From Streptomyces seoulensis (lineage in GTDB: Bacteria; Actinomycetota; Actinomycetes; Streptomycetales; Streptomycetaceae): a stretch of 64,000 nt of DNA. Position 1 is the stretch's first letter. Each line of letters begins with the position of its first letter. The stretch lies in assembly GCF_004328625.1 (NCBI RefSeq), contig NZ_CP032229.1, positions 5,456,001-5,520,000 of the forward strand, written 5' to 3'. Of the stretch, positions 58,513-64,000 are shown one piece after another. Made by a program: the position numbers and the translations under genes. The notes beneath the pieces are model-generated. The model worked only from the letters and a program-made list of their open reading frames with translations. It did not search any database and had not been told where the DNA came from.

Positions 58513-59100
58513 GGAGTAGCCGCCTTTCACTCGGGGTGAACGATGTCGCGGAACGGCCGCCGGCCTCGCGCCGACATCGCCGCAACCGACTGGATGAAAA
58601 CCAGAATCCCGCACGGCTCCCTCGCCCTGCAACCGGGGAATTGAACATTGATGCACGATGGAACATGGGCGCCAATCGGCCTCCGATCCCAAAACGGCAA
58701 GCGGTGGTTGACCACTCGGTCGCCGTACCCGGAATTTCCGCGCCGGGGCAGGTGAATCCCGGGGCGATCGCGCGTCCCCATTGATGCCGGGGAGGGCGGC
58801 GATCGCCGTTCAGCGCCACCGCACGGACGAATGGGTATCTCCCGACGGCCGGCTCCACGGCCCGTCGGACGCGTCCTGGGCGGAGCGGGCCCCGGTCCCC
58901 GGGGCAGGGCTCCGGCCGGTCAGCCGAGGGTCCGGATTGCCGACCCGAAACGCTGCTCATAGCGTTGAATGACGGCCGCCGCAGCCACAGTTGCATCGCC
59001 GTCGCGGCCCCGGCGGGTCCGGCTGTCTCCACTGTTCGCTCAGCTGGAGGCCGGGCGGTCGCCTCCAGCAGATCCATCGCCGCGAATGTGAGAGGCCGTC
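58513..59100. other. Long divergent intergenic region
   Basis: These 588 bases lie between the divergent alcohol dehydrogenase and PEBP genes. No open frame with plausible codon use or ribosome binding site was found. The region from 58640 to 58740 is richer in A and T than the surroundings and probably carries promoters. I see no clear repeat or structured RNA. Confidence 0.5.
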
Positions 59101-59628
59101 ATGATCAAGCCCTGTGGCCCGTACGACCATGTCCCGCCGATTCCAGCCTTCTCCCTCACCTCGCAGTCCGTCGCCCAGGGTGCGCCGCTGGCCGTGGAAC
59201 AGGCGAGCGGGATCCTGGGGGCGGGCGGAGCGGACGTCTCCCCGCAGCTGAGCTGGTCGGGATTCCCCGAGGAGACCCGCAGTTTCACCGTGGCCATGTG
59301 CGACCCGGACGTGCCCACTGCCTCGGGCTTCTGGCACTGGGCCGTGGCCAATCTGCCCGCCTCCGTGACCGATCTCCCCGCCGGTGCGGGAGACGGGAGC
59401 GACCTGCCCGGTCACGCCGTGACGCTCGCCAACGACGCGGGCCACCGAAGGTACCTCGGGCCGGCGACGCCCCCCGGGAACGGCCCCGACCGCTACTTCC
59501 TGGTGGTGCACGCCGTCGACGTGGAGGAGTTGGAGGTGTCCGGGGCGACGGCCCCCGCGCTCATGGACTTCCTCCTGTTCACCCACGCGATCGCGCGGGC
59601 CTCCATGTTCGCCACGTACGAAAGGTGA
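59101..59628 (+). CDS. YbhB/PEBP family protein
   Basis: This 175-residue phosphatidylethanolamine-binding-like protein shows [60 protein letters not shown] and the end [15 protein letters not shown], with a ligand-pocket Asp-Pro (CDPDVP) and His (FWHWAV). Members bind anionic phospholipid heads or small organic molecules; the bacterial role is unclear. No signal peptide. It lies just before the aldehyde dehydrogenase gene on the same strand but 190 bases apart, with its own promoter likely in the upstream gap. Confidence 0.9.
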   Translation: MIKPCGPYDHVPPIPAFSLTSQSVAQGAPLAVEQASGILGAGGADVSPQLSWSGFPEETRSFTVAMCDPDVPTASGFWHWAVANLPASVTDLPAGAGDGSDLPGHAVTLANDAGHRRYLGPATPPGNGPDRYFLVVHAVDVEELEVSGATAPALMDFLLFTHAIARASMFATYER

Positions 59629-59782
59629 CCGAGGGGCGGGATGCGCGCCGAGGCCGGCGCGATCGGGAATGCCGAGTGGAACAGGAATGCCTTTTTTCTG
59701 GAATCCGAGTGCCACGTCCGATGCATTCTGATGAGAAAATGGGATCATTTCCGTCGCGGTGATCCTGCGGTAATTCCAGGAG

Positions 59783-59819
59783 TTGCCGACGTCAGATGCC
59801 GCTCGTATCCTTATCGATA
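59783..59819 (+). promoter_or_regulatory. Promoter for a leaderless aldehyde dehydrogenase mRNA
   Basis: TTGCCG (59783-59788) and TATCCT (59806-59811) are exactly 17 bases apart. Transcription would begin seven or eight bases later, at or one base before the A of the ATG. There is no ribosome binding site near that ATG, as expected for a leaderless message. Confidence 0.6.
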
Positions 59820-61189
59820 TGGCTATCGCATCAACGAATCCGGCTACGGGCGAGATTGTCGAGAGATTCGAGGAGCTGACTGCCGGTCAACTGGAGGACA
59901 GGCTCGCGCGGGCCGCGGCCGAGTCGTACCGGCTGACGAGCGTCGAGGACAGAGCGGGATGGCTGAGGGCCGCCGCCGACCATCTGGAGAACGAGGCGGA
60001 CGACGTCGCCGAGCTGATCGTGACGGAGATGGGAAAGACCCTTCGGGCGGCCCGGCAGGAGGTGGCCAAGTGCGTCGCGGGACTGCGTTTCTACGCCGAG
60101 CACGGCCCCGGGTTCCTCCGCGACGTCGACGGCGACGGCGAGAGTGTCGGCGCGCGGCACACGTACGTGACGTACCAGCCGATCGGCACGGTCCTCGCGG
60201 TGATGCCGTGGAACCTCCCGCTCTGGCAGGCCATGAGATTCGCCGCCCCCGCGCTGATGGCGGGCAACGTGGGCCTGCTCAAGCACGCCTCCAACGTGCC
60301 GCAGTGCGCGCTGTACATGGAACGGCTCTTCCGCGAGGCGGGCTTTCCCGAGGACGTGTTCCAGACCCTGCTGATCCCGTCGGGCAAGGTGGCACAGGTT
60401 CTGCGCGACCCGCGGGTGGCGGCCGCGACCCTCACGGGCAGCGAGCCCGCCGGCCGGTCGGTGGCCTCCATCGCCGGCGAGGAGATCAAGAAGGTGGTCC
60501 TCGAACTGGGCGGCTCCGACCCCTTCATCGTGATGCCGTCCACGGACCTCGACCGGGCCACGGACGTCGCGGTCGTGGCACGCACCCTGAACAACGGGCA
60601 GTCCTGCATCAACGGCAAGCGGTTCTTCGTCCACGAGGACATCGCCGACGCGTTCATCGAGAAGTTCGTGGCCAAGATGGGGGCACTCGTCGTGGGCGAC
60701 CCCATGGACCAGGACACCGACATCGGGCCGCTCGCGACGGAGTCCGGCCGGCAGGACGTCGAGGACTACGTCGAGGACGCCGTCGGCAAGGGCGCGACCG
60801 TGCTGGTCGGGGGGGAGCGTCCCGACCGGCCCGGCTGGTACTACCCGCCCACGGTGCTGTCCGGCACGACCCCGGAGATGCGGATGTACCACGAGGAGGT
60901 GTTCGGCCCGGTGGCGCAGGTGTTCGTCGTCTCCTCACTGGAGGAAGCCCTGCGGGAGGCCAACGGCCATCCGTACGGGCTGGGTTCGAACCTGTGGAGC
61001 GAGGACGAGGCCGAACGCGCACTGTTCGTGCGTGATGTCCAGTCCGGCATGGCCTTCATCAACGGCCACACCACCAGCTACCCCGAGATCCCGTTCGGCG
61101 GAGCCAAACGTAGTGGCTACGGCCGCGAGCTGTCGGACCTCGGCATGCGCGAGTTCATGAACGCCAAGACCGTCTGGGTGGGCGGGTGA
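59819..61189 (+). CDS. NAD(P)-dependent succinate-semialdehyde/aldehyde dehydrogenase
   Basis: This 456-residue aldehyde dehydrogenase shows ASTNPATGEIVERFEELTAG, PIGTVLAVMPWNLPLWQAMR, HASNVPQCALYMERLF, the catalytic Glu in VLELGGSDPFIVM and the catalytic Cys in NNGQSCINGKRFFV, then PFGGAKRSGYGRELSDLGMR. It belongs to the succinate-semialdehyde dehydrogenase group and oxidises an aldehyde to the acid. Its ATG has no ribosome binding site but an ideally placed promoter, so the mRNA may be leaderless. Its stop overlaps the start of the FUSC gene as GTGA. Confidence 0.93.
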   Translation: MAIASTNPATGEIVERFEELTAGQLEDRLARAAAESYRLTSVEDRAGWLRAAADHLENEADDVAELIVTEMGKTLRAARQEVAKCVAGLRFYAEHGPGFLRDVDGDGESVGARHTYVTYQPIGTVLAVMPWNLPLWQAMRFAAPALMAGNVGLLKHASNVPQCALYMERLFREAGFPEDVFQTLLIPSGKVAQVLRDPRVAAATLTGSEPAGRSVASIAGEEIKKVVLELGGSDPFIVMPSTDLDRATDVAVVARTLNNGQSCINGKRFFVHEDIADAFIEKFVAKMGALVVGDPMDQDTDIGPLATESGRQDVEDYVEDAVGKGATVLVGGERPDRPGWYYPPTVLSGTTPEMRMYHEEVFGPVAQVFVVSSLEEALREANGHPYGLGSNLWSEDEAERALFVRDVQSGMAFINGHTTSYPEIPFGGAKRSGYGRELSDLGMREFMNAKTVWVGG

Positions 61190-63624
61190 CAAGAGCGGAA
61201 CGCGACGGTGGGCGCATCCATCCCGGCCGGCCCCCGGACGGCGCGCTCACATGGCTGCGCGGCCGCGATCCGGGACTGGCGGCGCTGCGGCGGGCACTTC
61301 GGGCGGCGATCCTGGCACCTTCGGTCCTCGCCGTCACGTACTTCGGTCTCGGACGGCCGGACATCGCGGTCTTCGCGGCCTTCGGCTCGCTGGTGCTGAC
61401 GCTGTTCGTGGACTTCGGCGGCCCGATGCGCGAACGGATCGCCGGCCAGGCGGCGCTGATCCTCGCCACCACGGTCATCACCTGCCTGGGCACCCTGGCC
61501 GGCCAGACGCTCTGGCTGACAGGAGCGGCGACCTTCGTCATCGCGTTCTGCGTCCTGTTCTCCGGGATCGTCAGCTCCGCCCTCGCCGGCGCGACCACAG
61601 CGCTCCTGTTCGCCTACATCCTGCCGGTGACGCTCGGCGGTCCGCTCGGCGCGATCCCGGAGCACGTGATCGGGTGGGTACTGGGCGGTGCGGCCTCGAT
61701 GATCGCCGTCACCCTGATGTGGCCGGTCCCCGCCAGCGACCCGCTGCGCGCGGCAGGCGCCCGCGCCTGTGCCCTGCTCGCCGGCAGACTGCGCGCCGAG
61801 GTCGACTGCGCGCCCGACCCGACCGCGCACGATCAGGCCCTCGAGACGGCGGTACGGCAGGCGGAGGAGGGCGTGGCCGACCTGCGGAAGACCTTCTACG
61901 GCACGCCGTACCGCCCCACCGGACTGTCGCTGTCGTCCCGGGCCGTGGTCCGGCTCGTGGACCAGGTGATCTGGCTCGGCTCCGTACTGCACCAGGACCC
62001 GCCGAGGAGCAGGGACCCGCTGAGCCAGCTCATGGTGTGCGAGACCAAGATGGCCACGGTGGACCTCCTGGAGCACAGCGCGGCGCTGCTGCAGGCCGAT
62101 GTCTCGGTGCCGCACGGCCTCGGCCCCCGCGTCGACCGCCTCGAAGAGGCTCGGGCGGGACTGGAGAAGTCCATGATCGGGCTCCTGCCCCGTCGGTCTG
62201 CCGTCCCGGCGGCCCGTGCCGACCGCGGGGGAGTGCCGGCCGCCGCGCCTGCGGACGCCCTGATCGGTTCGCTCGGGCCCAGTTTCCGGGCCCAGAGCAT
62301 GAGCTTCGTCGTGACCGCGATCGCGGGCAACGTCCAGCTCGCGGTGACCGCGCGGCAGCGGAGCCGGCGGGACAGGCTGCTCGGCCGTCGTCCCCCGGGA
62401 GCCGACTCCGCCCTGTCCTCGGCGCAGGAACGCTTCGCGGCACATCTGAGCCGCAACTCCGTCTGGCTCCACAACAGCCTGCGCGGGGCGGCGGCGTTGA
62501 GTCTGGCGGTGGTGATCGCCCACCTGACCGGTCTGCAGCACGCCTTCTGGGTGGCCTCCGGCACGCTCGCCGTCCTGCGTTCCAACGCCGTGAGCACGGG
62601 TCAGACGGTCCGACGGGCCCTGCTCGGCACGGTACTCGGCTTCGTCGTGGGCGCACCCCTCATTCTGGCGCTGGGCGCACATCCCGTCGTTCTGTGGCTG
62701 CTGCTGCCCCTGGCGATCGTCCTCGTGGGGATGGAGGCCGCCGTCACGTCGTTCACCGCCGGACAGGCCGGATTCACCGTCGTGCTGCTGGTCCTGTTCA
62801 GCATCATCGACCCCGAGGGCTGGCAGCTCGGACTCGTCAGGATCGAGGACGTGGCCCTCGGATGCGCCGTCAGCCTGGTGGTCGGCCTGCTGCTCTGGCC
62901 ACTGGGTGCCGCGGCCGCACTGGGCCGGGTGCTCTGCGACGCCCTCGGCGACGGCGCGCGCTACCTGCGCGGTGCCGTCGTGACGGGGCTGGCGCTCTGC
63001 GACAGGGCAGGTGCCGCGGGCCCGGCTTCCGGGGGCGACGACCGCCGGCGGGCGCTTGCCTCCGCCCGCCGGCTCGACGACGCGTTCCGCGAGTACCTGG
63101 CAGAACGCGGCACCAAGCACCTCGCGCTGGCCGGCGTCACCGCGCTGGTGGACGCGGTCGCCATCCTCCGGCTGACCGCCGACGCCGTCACCGACCTGTG
63201 GTCCCGCGCGGGACACGCCCCCGGGAACGGCCGGGCCGAAGCCGGTCGCGAAATCCTCGACTCGTGCGCGGACGTCGTCTCGTGGTTCGAGTCGGCAGGC
63301 CGGGCACTGGCCGGGGACGGGGCCGCTCCCGGCCGCCCGCCCAGCCGTCCGGCCGTGGACGCGGCCCTGCACGAGAGCGTGGGCCGCGATCTGAGCGCGG
63401 GCACGGAACAGACCACGGCGACGGCCGTCAGGATGGTCTGGACGGCGGATCACCTCGACACGATGCGCCGCCTCCAGGCGGAGATCGACGGCCACGTCCG
63501 GGCCGCCGCGGCGTCCGTACGACGACAGCGCGCACGGCGGCGCAAGCTCAGGGCACGCGTCACATGGCCTCGGCCGCCGGCCGCCCGCGCCGGGGCTCGT
63601 CCCGGTTCTCCTCCGCGGGGTTGA
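61186..63624 (+). CDS. FUSC family exporter (aromatic acid exporter-like)
   Basis: This 812-residue membrane protein has the FUSC layout: two blocks of about six helices, the first near residues 40-185 (APSVLAVTYFGLGRPDIAVF, LILATTVITCLGTLAGQTL) and the second near 430-570 (AAALSLAVVIAHLTGLQHAF, WVASGTLAVLRSNAVSTGQT, GTVLGFVVGAPLILALGAHP), each followed by a long cytoplasmic helical domain. The paired WxxSGT and VLRS motifs match AaeB-type exporters of hydroxybenzoate-like acids. The GTG start overlaps the dehydrogenase stop, so the two are coupled: the exporter may remove the acid made by the enzyme. Its last 65 bases overlap the gene on the other strand. Confidence 0.88.
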   Translation: MTRAERDGGRIHPGRPPDGALTWLRGRDPGLAALRRALRAAILAPSVLAVTYFGLGRPDIAVFAAFGSLVLTLFVDFGGPMRERIAGQAALILATTVITCLGTLAGQTLWLTGAATFVIAFCVLFSGIVSSALAGATTALLFAYILPVTLGGPLGAIPEHVIGWVLGGAASMIAVTLMWPVPASDPLRAAGARACALLAGRLRAEVDCAPDPTAHDQALETAVRQAEEGVADLRKTFYGTPYRPTGLSLSSRAVVRLVDQVIWLGSVLHQDPPRSRDPLSQLMVCETKMATVDLLEHSAALLQADVSVPHGLGPRVDRLEEARAGLEKSMIGLLPRRSAVPAARADRGGVPAAAPADALIGSLGPSFRAQSMSFVVTAIAGNVQLAVTARQRSRRDRLLGRRPPGADSALSSAQERFAAHLSRNSVWLHNSLRGAAALSLAVVIAHLTGLQHAFWVASGTLAVLRSNAVSTGQTVRRALLGTVLGFVVGAPLILALGAHPVVLWLLLPLAIVLVGMEAAVTSFTAGQAGFTVVLLVLFSIIDPEGWQLGLVRIEDVALGCAVSLVVGLLLWPLGAAAALGRVLCDALGDGARYLRGAVVTGLALCDRAGAAGPASGGDDRRRALASARRLDDAFREYLAERGTKHLALAGVTALVDAVAILRLTADAVTDLWSRAGHAPGNGRAEAGREILDSCADVVSWFESAGRALAGDGAAPGRPPSRPAVDAALHESVGRDLSAGTEQTTATAVRMVWTADHLDTMRRLQAEIDGHVRAAAASVRRQRARRRKLRARVTWPRPPAARAGARPGSPPRG

Positions 63625-64000
63625 CGCACTTGGTGAGGCAGCGGGTGCGGGAGAGCGCGAACACCCCGTAGACCACCAGGGCCGCCCCCGCGAGCGCCGG
63701 GACGAGCCACCAGCCGCCGCGGGGCGACTCCGCGTAGAGCGTCACGCCGAGGAAGAAGCTGACCGCCGCGTCACCGAGCGTCAGAGCGGGCTGGGAGCCG
63801 ATGATGGGGCCTGCCTGCATCGCGTACCCGAGCAGAATGACGGACACCGACCCGGCGATCGCGAAAGCGTAGGTCTGCCAGGCCAGGAAGAAGCCCGCCG
63901 CTCCCTCCTGGGACAGCACATCCATCGAGGACTTCACCAGGGCTGCCGTGAGCGCGTTGCCGATCGCCGCCGCGAGCGCGAGGCAGGCGGCTCGCGCGGC
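63560..64000 (-). CDS. DMT (EamA-like) transporter, C-terminal part
   Basis: The frame is open at the right edge of the window, so only the last 146 or so residues are seen. They contain four hydrophobic segments (FFLAWQTYAFAIAGSVSVIL, then ALTLGDAAVSFFLGVTLYAE and WWLVPALAGAALVVYGVFAL) in the order of a drug/metabolite transporter's second half, close to the DMT family members with QAGPIIGSQPAL. The tail TKCVNPAEENRDEPRRG is hydrophilic and cytoplasmic. It is convergent with the FUSC gene and overlaps it by 65 bases. Confidence 0.8.
   Translation of the reverse strand, partial: AARAACLALAAAIGNALTAALVKSSMDVLSQEGAAGFFLAWQTYAFAIAGSVSVILLGYAMQAGPIIGSQPALTLGDAAVSFFLGVTLYAESPRGGWWLVPALAGAALVVYGVFALSRTRCLTKCVNPAEENRDEPRRGRPAAEAM

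Noticed and set aside
58781..58972. Small rightward open frame in the 588-base gap
   Set aside because: No ribosome binding site, no recognisable protein, and composition like neighbouring non-coding DNA.
61117..63495. 792-codon leftward frame opposite the FUSC gene
   Set aside because: The FUSC translation has proper membrane helices and family motifs; the antisense product is repetitive and has none.

Overview
The window looks like chromosomal DNA of a Streptomyces or a close relative. Base composition is very GC-rich, GTG and TTG starts and GTGA/ATGA stop-start overlaps are common, and only one in-frame TTA codon was noticed by eye. The families present (DUF3040, ALF repeats, Trypco1, an OsdR/OsdK-type hypoxia pair, PknG-like kinase) are typical of actinomycetes. 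No rRNA, CRISPR array, integrase or insertion sequence was seen.

Layout. (1) 1-1434: a split transketolase pair, cut by the left edge. (2) 1557-1692: tRNA-Pro(GGG) with a strong terminator. (3) 1724-9873: a five-gene, leftward, almost fully translationally coupled operon: a membrane WD40 protein with a TTA codon, a beta-propeller lipoprotein, a CCA-adding-type nucleotidyltransferase, an unknown protein and a SLATT two-helix membrane protein. A divergent Asp-box lipoprotein (10085-11572) sits beside it. I cannot match this set to a named system; it is the best candidate for an undescribed conflict or signalling locus. (4) 11586-16375: NmrA-like reductase, small coiled-coil membrane protein, orphan cytochrome oxidase subunit I, PhoD-like phosphatase. 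(5) 16370-24078: a six-gene leftward cluster of cytoplasmic trypsin-like protease, PknG-like kinase, VWA/zinc-ribbon protein, four-helix membrane protein, solute-binding lipoprotein and Trypco1 protein. The kinase, membrane protein and lipoprotein parallel mycobacterial PknG-GlnX-GlnH, so this is probably an expanded nutrient- or ligand-sensing module. (6) 24140-29298: DUF3253, LysR/SDR pair, SDR/TetR pair, TetR/SMR-pair efflux locus and an SDR fragment. (7) 29597-38522: small secreted proteins, a SpoIIE-type phosphatase, and an IclR-MFS-hydroxyacid dehydrogenase catabolic group with DUF1684 and LLM proteins. (8) 38529-46329: a DevRS/OsdKR-type hypoxia or dormancy island: haem-GAF histidine kinase, pyridoxamine-oxidase-like protein, zinc alcohol dehydrogenase, STAS protein, two tandem universal stress proteins, NarL-type response regulator, orphan cNMP-binding protein and Nudix-like protein, with several GGGCCG/CGGCCC palindromes between them. 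(9) 46644-55938: HAD phosphatase, lipase, thiolase/acyl-CoA ligase, TSUP transporter, cobK/cobF, an ALF-repeat secreted protein, an SDR and DUF309. (10) 56045-56173: a second identical tRNA-Pro(GGG). (11) 56189-64000: AraC regulator, alcohol dehydrogenase, PEBP protein, aldehyde dehydrogenase with a predicted leaderless start coupled to a FUSC exporter, and a DMT-type transporter cut by the right edge.

All family assignments come from reading motifs by eye; no database search was run. Starts were chosen from ribosome binding sites, overlaps and signal peptides, and several differ from the longest open frame.
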